Positions 1-6,258 of a stretch of DNA of 8,473 bases are shown piece after piece (position 1 is the stretch's first letter; each line of letters begins with the position of its first letter). The translations under genes were made by a program, and so were the position numbers. Origin of the DNA: an uncultured Lachnospiraceae bacterium (GTDB lineage: Bacteria > Bacillota_A > Clostridia > Lachnospirales > Lachnospiraceae); the NCBI GenBank assembly GCA_910587905.1, contig CAJUOF010000208.1, positions 1-8,473 on the forward strand, read 5' to 3'. Below the pieces are notes generated by a model. That model made no database searches. It saw only the letters and a list, made by a program, of their open reading frames with translations, and was not told the origin of the DNA.

Positions 1-1005
1 CTCCGCCTCTCTTCCCGTGGGGATCAATCCCCGGATGTCCACCAGCACCAGATGGGTCTCGGTCCCGCCGGACACCAGCCTGAGGCCGCAGGCTCTCAAT
101 TCGTCGGCCAGGGCCACGGCGTTTTTCGCCACCTGCCTCTGGTAGGCCCTGTATTCCTCGGTCATGCACTCCTTAAAGAGGACGGCCCTGGAAGCGATCA
201 TATCCATCTTCGGCGCTCCCTGGAGACCGGGGAAAATCTGCTGATCGATCTTCTTTCCGAGCGCTTCCCTGCACATGATGACGCCGCAGCCCCTTGGTCC
301 CCGGAAGGTCTTGTGGGTGGAGGTGGTCACCACATCTGCGTAGGGCACCGGGGAGGGAATCACGCCGGCAGCGATCAGTCCCACCGGATGGGCGATGTCC
401 GCCATCAAATACGCTCCCACTTCTTTTGCAATCTCCCCAAACCGTTTGTAATCCACCATCCTGGGATAAGAGGAGGTTCCGCAGATGATGAGCTTCGGCT
501 GGTGCTCCTTCGCCAAACGCTCCACCTGCTTCATATCGATGGTCTCTGTCTCCCTATCCAAACCATACTGGACAATATGGTACATCTTTCCGCTGTAATG
601 GAACTTTGCCCCGTGGCTCAAATGCCCTCCCTGGTTTAGCTCCATGGAGAGAATGGTGTCGCCAGGTGCCAGAAGCGCCCGGAGCACCGCCACGTTGGAG
701 AGGGTGGAGCTCATGCTCTGAATGTTGACATACTCGCATCCGAAAAGCTCCCTGCACCGCTCCTTGGCCAGATTTTCGACCTGATCCGCCAGCTCACAGC
801 CCCCGGCAAAGCGGCGGCCCGGATACCCCTCCGCGTTCTTGTTGGCCCACACGGTTCCTTCCATGCCGATGGTCACCGGCGACGCATAGTTTTCCGAGGC
901 GATCAGGCAGAGCGTCTCCAACTGCCTCTGTTCCTCCAAAAGCGTGTAATCAGCAATCTCCTTGTCAAATTTTTCGATCTGTGTAAAACTTCCGTCCATA
1001 TACAT
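1..1005 (-). CDS. Divergent serine hydroxymethyltransferase-like PLP enzyme, C-terminus cut by window edge
   Basis: Fold-type I PLP enzyme of the GlyA family; 335 codons are present and about 80 residues are missing compared with the usual ~412. Canonical SHMT interconverts serine and glycine with tetrahydrofolate. Family signatures are clear: IASENY (35-40), AEGYPGRR (58-65), GGHLSHG (126-132), D203 and H206 of the cofactor region, and THKT with the PLP lysine K232. However, residues aligning with E. coli Tyr55 and Tyr65 are N57 and A67, the phosphate-cup motif HSGSQAN reads MSSTLSN (98-104), E. coli His123 aligns with Gln, and GGPLMH reads GAPKMD. These changes make ordinary SHMT activity doubtful; a related aldolase or transaldolase-type reaction is possible, but the substrate is unknown. 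The start at 1005 follows AGGAG with 7 bases spacing; the ATG at 1010 is out of frame. It lies 49 bases after the transporter gene, probably in one transcript. E. coli numbering is from memory. Confidence 0.85.
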   Translation of the reverse strand, partial: MYMDGSFTQIEKFDKEIADYTLLEEQRQLETLCLIASENYASPVTIGMEGTVWANKNAEGYPGRRFAGGCELADQVENLAKERCRELFGCEYVNIQSMSSTLSNVAVLRALLAPGDTILSMELNQGGHLSHGAKFHYSGKMYHIVQYGLDRETETIDMKQVERLAKEHQPKLIICGTSSYPRMVDYKRFGEIAKEVGAYLMADIAHPVGLIAAGVIPSPVPYADVVTTSTHKTFRGPRGCGVIMCREALGKKIDQQIFPGLQGAPKMDMIASRAVLFKECMTEEYRAYQRQVAKNAVALADELRACGLRLVSGGTETHLVLVDIRGLIPTGREAE

Positions 1006-1054
1006 AGCATCTCTCCTCCCCGATGATCGTTGCACAATCACGCAAGCGATCCGT

Positions 1055-2293
1055 TTACGTTTCCTCCGTCTCCGTCACACCAAGCTCTCCCTCCGTCCGG
1101 GCCACAAAAGCCGAGCACATCAGATCACCGATGATATTGATGGAGGTTCTCGGCATGTCAATCAGCTTGTCAACACCGGCCACAATTGCGATCCCCTCCA
1201 GAGGAAGACCTACAGAGCTTAAAACTGTTCCCAGCATAATGATGCTCGCCCCTGCCACACCGGCCGTTCCCACGGAGGCCAGCACCGCCGTCGCCACGAT
1301 CACAAGCTGCTGGCTCATGCTCAAATGAATTCCAAAAAGGTTTGCCACAAACAGCGCCGTGATTCCCTGATAAATGGCTCCGCCGTCCATGTTGATGGTT
1401 GCACCCAGAGGGAGGGTAAAACTCCGCACCGGCAGGGAAATCCCCAATTTCTTTCCACATTCCATGGTCACCGGCAGGGTGGCCGAGCTGGAACAGGTCG
1501 TGAAAGAGATGACAATCGCCTCCCACACCGTCTTGATAAACTGGATCGGACTCATTTTTACCAATACTTTAATTCCGGTAAAATAGACCAGAGCCAGATG
1601 AATCAGGAACCCGGCATATACCACCAGCACGAAGCTCAAAAGCGGCAATAGCACGTCGACTCCGTTGGAGGCGATGGTCGGACAGATCAGAGCAAACACC
1701 GCATAGGGTGTGAACCGCATGATCACGCCGGTGATCTGATACATAATGTCGGCAAAGCCGTCAAAAAAGGCCATGACCGGCTGTGCCTTTTTCCCGACCA
1801 TAACGATTCCCGCGCCCATAAACAGCGCAAAGGCGATGATTTGGAGCATATTTCCCTCCGCCATGGCCTGAATGGGATTGGTCGGTATGATATTGATGAG
1901 CGTGTCGACGATATTCGGCGCCTCCGAAACTTCCACCGCCTGCTCCGTCGCCAGCGTAAGCCCCTGCCCCACGTTGGTCACGTTCGCAAGGATCACACCG
2001 ATGGATGCCGCAAAAAACGTGGTGACCATATACACCGCGACTGTCTTAAGGCCGATCCGCCCGAACTTTTTCACGTCCCCCAGTCCGCAGGCCCCCATGA
2101 CGATGGAACTGAACACCAGCGGCACGATCAGCATTTTGATGGCGTTCAGATAAAGAGTCCCGAAGGGCTTGATGTAGGTATTTGCAATCTCCGGCTTCCA
2201 CTGAAGCGCAATCCCTGCTGCGATACCAAGCAAAAGCCCAATCATTACCTTTACTGAAAAATGAAGCTTCCGTCTCTCTTTCCCTGTTTCCAT
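1055..2293 (-). CDS. Dicarboxylate/amino acid:cation symporter (DAACS, GltP/GltPh-like)
   Basis: 412-residue inner-membrane symporter of the SLC1/DAACS family, which imports acidic or small neutral amino acids or C4-dicarboxylates with Na+ or H+. Visible landmarks in order: a basic N-terminus (KERRKLHF), repeated hydrophobic helices, the HP1 serine-rich loop CSSSATLP (267-274), the TM7 cation motif NMDGG (301-305), the HP2 tip GTAGVAGA (342-349), and TM8 with D375, D379, R382, N386 and D390. R382 matches GltPh Arg397, which contacts the side-chain carboxylate, so an acidic substrate is favoured over the neutral ones handled by Thr/Cys variants. The start at 2293 is chosen because AAAGGAGAAGAGG directly precedes it; the in-frame ATG at 2353 has no ribosome binding site and lies at the end of a terminator-like hairpin. 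The SHMT-like gene follows after 49 bases, suggesting that the imported amino acid is its substrate or a relative. The exact substrate cannot be read from sequence. Confidence 0.93.
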   Translation of the reverse strand: METGKERRKLHFSVKVMIGLLLGIAAGIALQWKPEIANTYIKPFGTLYLNAIKMLIVPLVFSSIVMGACGLGDVKKFGRIGLKTVAVYMVTTFFAASIGVILANVTNVGQGLTLATEQAVEVSEAPNIVDTLINIIPTNPIQAMAEGNMLQIIAFALFMGAGIVMVGKKAQPVMAFFDGFADIMYQITGVIMRFTPYAVFALICPTIASNGVDVLLPLLSFVLVVYAGFLIHLALVYFTGIKVLVKMSPIQFIKTVWEAIVISFTTCSSSATLPVTMECGKKLGISLPVRSFTLPLGATINMDGGAIYQGITALFVANLFGIHLSMSQQLVIVATAVLASVGTAGVAGASIIMLGTVLSSVGLPLEGIAIVAGVDKLIDMPRTSINIIGDLMCSAFVARTEGELGVTETEET

Positions 2294-2336
2294 ACCTCTT
2301 CTCCTTTCGCATAAAACTTTCCCGGCATATTTCCTT

Positions 2337-2352
2337 TGTACAGTCCTGCACA
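2337..2352. promoter_or_regulatory. Imperfect 16-bp dyad between terminator and transporter gene
   Basis: TGTACAG TC CTGCACA is a 7+7 inverted repeat with one mismatch, just downstream (on the minus strand) of the hairpin at 2413-2355 and about 44 bases before the transporter start. It could be a regulator site or a small RNA hairpin (the mismatch becomes a G-U pair in the minus transcript). No matching regulator is recognised. Confidence 0.25.
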
Positions 2353-2354
2353 TG

Positions 2355-2413
2355 AAAAAACGCCATGAAATGAATCAATTACCCCTAGCGTAATCTTCTC
2401 ATTCCATGGCGTT
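2355..2413 (-). terminator. Intrinsic terminator, possibly a leader attenuator of the transporter operon
   Basis: On the minus strand, arms at 2413-2399 and 2373-2359 pair over 15 bases, with a single G-U at 2404/2368, and are followed by a run of six T (2360-2355). The 25-base loop contains a second short stem (ATTAC/GTAAT, 2394-2390 with 2382-2378). The hairpin lies 53 bases after the stop of the CFI-box gene, so it can end the operon that starts at 5243. It is also only about 60 bases before the transporter start, with no convincing promoter in that gap, which allows the alternative of an attenuator. The direction is set by the T run; there is no equivalent run on the plus strand. Confidence 0.75.
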
Positions 2414-2427
2414 CATTTCTATGAACG

Positions 2428-2458
2428 ATTCTATTGATTTTTTCTACTTTTTCTTCAA
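2428..2458 (-). promoter_or_regulatory. Weak candidate promoter for the transporter leader
   Basis: TTGAAG at 2458-2453 and TAGAAT at 2433-2428 are separated by 19 bases, longer than ideal. They lie between the CFI-box stop codon and the terminator hairpin. If real, transcription would start near 2421, inside a 7-bp perfect hairpin (CGTTCAT/ATGAACG, 2427-2410), and the transporter leader would contain the terminator. A poor match, kept only because no better promoter for the transporter is visible. Confidence 0.3.
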
Positions 2459-2466
2459 GTTCCTGT

Positions 2467-3486
2467 TCAAGAGAGATACCGCGCTTTCAGACTCTCCACC
2501 ATCTCCCGGTACCGCCTGCCACAGGCCTCCATCCGTCCGGCCTCGATGTCTGTAAGGCAGGGAGAGAGCCATTTCTTCCAGATGTCCTCGTAGACTGCCG
2601 CCCCATCTTCTCCCAGATCGATGCAGGTGACGATCCCCGGGGCAATCTCATAATATTCCTCCACCAGGGTACGTCCCTCTTTCGTCCGCAGCATGTGGTT
2701 GTCCCGAAAATCCCGAAAACTTGTAAGCTCGTAGCAGTCGTCGGGCTTTCCGAAGGATTCACAGACTGCCGTTGTGATAAAGCACATTTTGCCTTTTTTG
2801 AAGCCGACCACCATATCTTCGTAGTTTCCCTTGGCAATCTTGGATTTCGGATGAGCCAAAATCCACTCTTCCACCAAAATATCCGCCAGCCGTCCACCGA
2901 CAGACAATTTCTGCTCCTGCACCATGGGAACCGCGTAAACAGCGAGAATCATTTTATATTGGTCCAGCTTCATGGAACGGGCATTTTTCGACCGGAGAGA
3001 GGGATCTGAGGCCACTGCCTCATCAATGGCTTTGATCAACACCGCCGCCAGCTCGTGCATCAGCGCCTCACCTCTATCCTCCGAGGCCATGGCATAGTGG
3101 TCTACCGTCTCCAATACCGGATGGCACTGTCTCTTATAGCTCTCAAAACAAGTCGCATATTCAGAACGGCTGAAATGTTCCATGACATCCAGATGTTCAA
3201 ACACAATCTCGTTAAAATGAAGTCTGGCGTAGATCTCATTGGCCTTCGCATTGTATCTGTCCATCTCAAGCATCTGATCGATCAGATCCTCCGCCTTCTC
3301 ATCCCCATTTTCGTAGAGCTTCTGCAGCACGTCCTCCAGGGGATTCTTTTCCTTCTGCTCCCGAACGATGACCAGCTCCTCCTGGGTCAGCACTGCACCG
3401 CAGTACATACATGAAAATTTTGCAAGCTCCTCCGGAATACTCAGTTCTCCTCCACACTTGGGGCATTTCCCTTCTCTGTTTGCCAT
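2467..3486 (-). CDS. Zinc-ribbon protein with C-terminal CFI-box (CFITTA) module, function unknown
   Basis: 339-residue predicted cytoplasmic protein with no signal peptide or membrane segment. It opens with a zinc ribbon: CPKC (8-11) and CMYC (26-29). Residues 35 to about 225 look helical and charged, with no domain I can name. The C-terminal third starts with CFITTAVCESFGKPDDCYEL (235-254), the conserved core of the CFI-box family, followed by a helical region rich in Arg, Trp and Tyr. C235, C242 and C251 are candidates for a metal site or disulfide chemistry; this is inference. CFI-box modules occur at the C-termini of many otherwise unrelated bacterial proteins and have no established biochemical role that I know of. 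The start is fixed by the ribbon beginning at residue 8; the preceding AAGGA sits only one base from the ATG, so translation initiation may be weak. It follows the HAD-guanylate kinase gene by 67 bases and precedes a terminator hairpin. Confidence 0.88.
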   Translation of the reverse strand: MANREGKCPKCGGELSIPEELAKFSCMYCGAVLTQEELVIVREQKEKNPLEDVLQKLYENGDEKAEDLIDQMLEMDRYNAKANEIYARLHFNEIVFEHLDVMEHFSRSEYATCFESYKRQCHPVLETVDHYAMASEDRGEALMHELAAVLIKAIDEAVASDPSLRSKNARSMKLDQYKMILAVYAVPMVQEQKLSVGGRLADILVEEWILAHPKSKIAKGNYEDMVVGFKKGKMCFITTAVCESFGKPDDCYELTSFRDFRDNHMLRTKEGRTLVEEYYEIAPGIVTCIDLGEDGAAVYEDIWKKWLSPCLTDIEAGRMEACGRRYREMVESLKARYLS

Positions 3487-3553
3487 ATCCTTCTCTCTTT
3501 CTTTGTCCTATCGTTTCTGTCTGATTCTCGTTTGTCTCCGGTGTCTTTGCGCC

Positions 3554-4624
3554 TCACTGCAATAGCTCCTCCGCACTGTGGATCGTGAGATCACAAAACT
3601 CTTCATTGCGAAGCTCTGTTTGGAGCGACAAGATCCGCTTGATCTTCTCTTCACGCGGGCAATCCCGGTCGAGAACGGCTGCAATCAGCGCCTCCTTCGG
3701 CCTCTCTGTAAAGGCAAGAAGCGCCTGTTTTCCGAAGGCCCGCTTGAGGGCAATCCCGCCGCAGATATCCACCGCCATCACAGCATCCCTTCCCTGCTCC
3801 AAAATCTTCCGGATATCCTCCAGCATGCTTCCATAGCTGTTCTCGGCATAGCGGGTGGTCTCAAAAAATGCCCCCGCCTGTTCCAACTGTCCAAATTGTT
3901 CCGGTGTGACAAAATGGTAGGCATCCTCCCCCTCACCGTCTTTTCTCCTGCGGGTGGTGTAGGATTTCGCCCGGACAGCCTTTCCTTCCCGGATCAATTC
4001 CTCCATAAGCTGCGTTTTCCCCGAACCGGAAGGCCCGATCAGGGCAATGACCCGGTTTCCTGCCGTCGCCTCCCACTGATAAGTCTGCGGATGCATGAGG
4101 ATGTCCAGGAATGTCAAAAACTCTTCGTAGTTGTTCACCGAAATACATCCCGTCATATGACGGTTCCAAGGCTTTCGCATCAGCACCGGATAGGCAGAGC
4201 TGGAAGCAGAGATGTTGTGGCCGCCGTCGTCCAGCAGCATATCCACATTCATCAGTTCTTTCCGAAAGCCCATGATAATATTCTCCCCCGGCACCATGGG
4301 AAAGGCTTCCATCAGCCTGGCGGCCCGGATTCCCATCAAATGGGGCGGCAGGGCCGTGATGAAAAATACCTCCGCCCGTCTGGAAAGCTCCTTCACAAAC
4401 TCTGCCGCTCCCGGAAGAAGCGGCTGATGTTTTACAAATGCTTCCCTCTGATAATAGTCGAGCAGCACATCCGTCCGTCTCCCTGTCCTTCCCCAGGACT
4501 GAATCTCCTCCACAGACATGGGAGGCAAAAAGCCGTACTCTTCGTTGGCCAAAGCCACCGCGTACTCATTGCAGGAAAAAAGGATATCATCCACGTCCAG
4601 GCCAATTTTAAAATATTTCTTCAT
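3554..4624 (-). CDS. Fusion of NT5C-type HAD 5'-nucleotidase and guanylate-kinase-like domain
   Basis: 356-residue soluble protein with two nucleotide-handling domains. Residues 1 to about 175 form an NT5C-like HAD phosphatase: nucleophile motif DVDD (D10, D12), motif II threonine T90 in FFITALPP, a candidate motif III lysine K122, the motif IV acidic pair D132-D133, and a KPWNR segment (151-155) like the one typical of 5'(3')-deoxyribonucleotidases. Residues 190-356 match guanylate kinase: P-loop GPSGSGKT (197-204), the GMP-binding stretch YTTRRRKDGEGEDAYHF (222-238), YG at 264-265, VDICGG (285-290) and a lid/adenine region ending near R339-D345. All catalytic motifs of both domains look intact. 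The N-terminal half should dephosphorylate nucleoside monophosphates and the C-terminal half should phosphorylate a GMP-like nucleotide, so the chemistries are opposed. Its ATG overlaps the DUF2284 stop (ATGA, 4624-4621), indicating translational coupling. It is probably not the housekeeping Gmk, which is a ~200-residue single-domain enzyme. Confidence 0.9.
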   Translation of the reverse strand: MKKYFKIGLDVDDILFSCNEYAVALANEEYGFLPPMSVEEIQSWGRTGRRTDVLLDYYQREAFVKHQPLLPGAAEFVKELSRRAEVFFITALPPHLMGIRAARLMEAFPMVPGENIIMGFRKELMNVDMLLDDGGHNISASSSAYPVLMRKPWNRHMTGCISVNNYEEFLTFLDILMHPQTYQWEATAGNRVIALIGPSGSGKTQLMEELIREGKAVRAKSYTTRRRKDGEGEDAYHFVTPEQFGQLEQAGAFFETTRYAENSYGSMLEDIRKILEQGRDAVMAVDICGGIALKRAFGKQALLAFTERPKEALIAAVLDRDCPREEKIKRILSLQTELRNEEFCDLTIHSAEELLQ

Positions 4625-5172
4625 ACGATACTCCGCAACAATAATAGACTGAACCAGGTCACCACATTGCCGCCGTACATAAATTCGATCTCATGCCGTT
4701 CGGCCAAATCCGTCAATAAAATCCCATAGCTCTCCACACAGGGGAACATCTTCTCCGGGTGACGGCACGGTCCCTCCGGATAAGCACACGTCTCGCAGAC
4801 GGCACAGGATTCGGTGGACAAGGCCATCACCTCAAATCCCTGCCCTCGGAAGATTTCACACACCTTTCTCGTGACCTCCTCATGGCCCTCCCGGAAGCGC
4901 AGCGTCTCCTCCAGGTTTGCAATATCCGGCACCTCGGAAAAAGTGGTAAACAGAAATGCTTCCTCATAAGAAAGACACCGCTCCCTGCATTCCTCCACCG
5001 TCCCCACGGCCGGCGGGCAGGCCCAGGTAGTTCCGTATCTGGGACATTCCGTCTCACAGATGTAGCGCACCCGATCCAGAAACATAAGCTCATCCAATCC
5101 AATATAGGCATATTGGGCCAGTGGAAGTTCCGAAAGCCGTTCTTCGATCTGTATGTTCTTTTCCTCTGTCAT
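4621..5172 (-). CDS. DUF2284 cysteine-rich predicted metal-binding protein
   Basis: 183-residue soluble protein of the DUF2284 family, function unknown. Eleven cysteines are present: C39, C43, C52 (in the family-typical WACPP), C62, C66, C105, and a C-terminal cluster C123-x2-C126-x2-C129-x6-C136-x8-C145 in a context (GPCRHPEKMFPCVESYGI) close to the family consensus. The spacing suggests an iron-sulfur cluster or other metal site; this is inference. The start at 5172 is preferred over the ATG at 5205: AAAGGA lies 6 bases before 5172, 5205 has no ribosome binding site, and the predicted transcript begins near 5208. It is the first gene of an operon, directly under a near-consensus promoter, and overlaps the HAD-guanylate kinase fusion by 4 bases. 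A link to nucleotide metabolism is implied only by this coupling. Confidence 0.88.
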   Translation of the reverse strand: MTEEKNIQIEERLSELPLAQYAYIGLDELMFLDRVRYICETECPRYGTTWACPPAVGTVEECRERCLSYEEAFLFTTFSEVPDIANLEETLRFREGHEEVTRKVCEIFRGQGFEVMALSTESCAVCETCAYPEGPCRHPEKMFPCVESYGILLTDLAERHEIEFMYGGNVVTWFSLLLLRSIV

Positions 5173-5214
5173 TTGCAATCCTTTCCCCGTTCTTCCCTGA
5201 TTCATTTGATTACC

Positions 5215-5243
5215 ATTGTATCGGCATGTCCTCCCTCTGTCAA
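5215..5243 (-). promoter_or_regulatory. Sigma-70/SigA promoter of the DUF2284 operon
   Basis: TTGACA (5243-5238) is a perfect -35 box and TACAAT (5220-5215) a five-of-six -10 box, separated by exactly 17 bases. The predicted start near 5208 gives a 5' leader of about 36 bases to the ATG at 5172. The strong match suggests constitutive or high expression unless a repressor acts between the two divergent promoters. Confidence 0.85.
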
Positions 5244-5301
5244 GAGGCGCAAAATCCCCGCAGCCTCACATTTGCGATTCCCGTTCTCCACCGGTTGCTC
5301 A

Positions 5302-5330
5302 TTGACGGGACCAGACAAACTCTATATAAT
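5302..5330 (+). promoter_or_regulatory. Sigma-70/SigA promoter of the RlmI-like methyltransferase
   Basis: TTGACG (5302-5307) and a perfect TATAAT (5325-5330) are separated by 17 bases. The predicted start near 5337 gives a leader of about 58 bases. The in-frame ATG at 5329 overlaps the -10 box and therefore cannot be the translation start. The -35 boxes of this promoter and of the DUF2284 promoter lie about 58 bases apart; the gap holds a small inverted repeat GAGGC/GCCTC (5244-5248, 5263-5267). Confidence 0.85.
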
Positions 5331-5394
5331 GGGCTTTGTGAACCTACACAGCCGCAGCAGATATGGGACATTCTCTCTGAAAGGATTTTTATTT

Positions 5395-6258
5395 ATGTGG
5401 ATCGCAGACCATTGGAACGATTATGAAGTGATTGATACATCAAAGGGGGAAAAGCTGGAACGCTGGGGGGATTACCTGCTGGTGCGCCCCGATCCCCAGG
5501 TTATCTGGGACACTCCGAAAACCCACGGAGGATGGAGGAAGAAAAACGGCCATTACCACAGGAGCGCGAAGGGCGGCGGGGAATGGGTATTCTTCGGCCT
5601 GCCAAAGCAGTGGTCCATCGGCTATGAACCCTTAAACCTCACTTTCCACCTGAAACCATTTAGTTTCAAGCACACCGGACTGTTTCCGGAGCAGGCCGTC
5701 AACTGGGACTGGTTTTCCTCCCTGATAAAAGGAGCCGGCCGCCCCGTAAAGGTCCTGAACCTGTTCGCCTACACCGGCGGAGCCACCCTGGCGGCCGCCC
5801 GGTCCGGAGCACAGGTGACCCATGTGGACGCCTCCAAGGGCATGGTCACCTGGGCCAGGGAAAATGCCGTCGCCTCCGGCCTTTCGGAAGCACCCATCCG
5901 CTGGATCGTGGACGACTGCGTGAAATTCGTGGAGCGGGAGATTCGCCGGGGGAATCGTTACGACGCCGTCATCATGGACCCTCCCTCCTACGGCCGCGGC
6001 CCCAAGGGGGAAATCTGGAAGATCGAGGACGCCGTCTTTCCCCTGGTCACTCTCTGCGCCAGGCTTTTGTCTGATGAGCCGTTGTTCTTCCTCGTCAACT
6101 CCTACACCACCGGGCTGGCTCCCGCCGTCCTCTCCTACATGCTGGGAGTGGCTTTAAAAAAGCGAGGCGGCCGCACCTGCGCCTGCGAAGTGGGGCTTCC
6201 CGTCACCGAGACCGGACTCGTCCTCCCCTGCGGGGCCTCCGGACGGTGGGAAAGGTGA
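5395..6258 (+). CDS. RlmI-like class I SAM-dependent methyltransferase without PUA domain
   Basis: 287-residue cytoplasmic methyltransferase related to the RlmI/RlmK rRNA-methyltransferase group. The SAM-binding motif LNLFAYTGGATLAAARSG spans 121-138, the acidic residue at the end of beta-2 is D145 (HVDASKG), VDDC lies at 172-175, and the catalytic-type motif is DPPSYGRGPKGE (195-206). The N-terminal ~110 residues are the strand-rich region seen in short Firmicutes homologues; the PUA domain of E. coli RlmI is absent. The likely substrate is an RNA base, but position and chemistry are not readable from sequence. The start at 5395 follows AAAGGA with 9 bases spacing, and the promoter at 5302-5330 excludes the long upstream extension of the frame. 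It is expressed alone, divergent from the DUF2284 operon. Its TGA at 6256-6258 directly abuts the stop of the convergent DUF2804 gene, with no terminator between. Confidence 0.9.
   Translation: MWIADHWNDYEVIDTSKGEKLERWGDYLLVRPDPQVIWDTPKTHGGWRKKNGHYHRSAKGGGEWVFFGLPKQWSIGYEPLNLTFHLKPFSFKHTGLFPEQAVNWDWFSSLIKGAGRPVKVLNLFAYTGGATLAAARSGAQVTHVDASKGMVTWARENAVASGLSEAPIRWIVDDCVKFVEREIRRGNRYDAVIMDPPSYGRGPKGEIWKIEDAVFPLVTLCARLLSDEPLFFLVNSYTTGLAPAVLSYMLGVALKKRGGRTCACEVGLPVTETGLVLPCGASGRWER

Noticed and set aside
1841..2257. Plus-strand 138-codon frame opposite the symporter gene
   Set aside because: It is antisense to well-conserved transmembrane coding sequence, has a His/Arg-rich translation, and no family resemblance.
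2294..2353. Earlier in-frame ATG (2353) for the symporter
   Set aside because: It sits on the tail of the terminator hairpin without a ribosome binding site, and the added 20 residues do not resemble the family N-terminus. The ATG at 2293 has a strong AAAGGAG.
2374..2398. CTAGGGG-like string in the hairpin loop, reminiscent of the start of a TPP riboswitch
   Set aside because: The other conserved TPP elements, including a CUGAGA segment and the second helix, are absent in the leader, and the loop is only 25 bases.
3578..4729. Long plus-strand open frame (383 codons) opposite the HAD-guanylate kinase gene
   Set aside because: It lies entirely antisense to a gene with intact HAD and guanylate-kinase motifs. 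Its translation is rich in His, Arg and Pro with no recognisable domain, as expected for a shadow of GC-rich coding DNA.
5173..5205. Earlier ATG (5205) for the DUF2284 protein
   Set aside because: It has no ribosome binding site and lies at or before the predicted transcription start, whereas the ATG at 5172 has AAAGGA at good spacing.
4759..5394. 212-codon N-terminal extension in frame with the RlmI-like methyltransferase
   Set aside because: It runs antisense through the DUF2284 gene and across both promoters. The promoter at 5302-5330 and the AAAGGA before 5395 fix the start at 5395.
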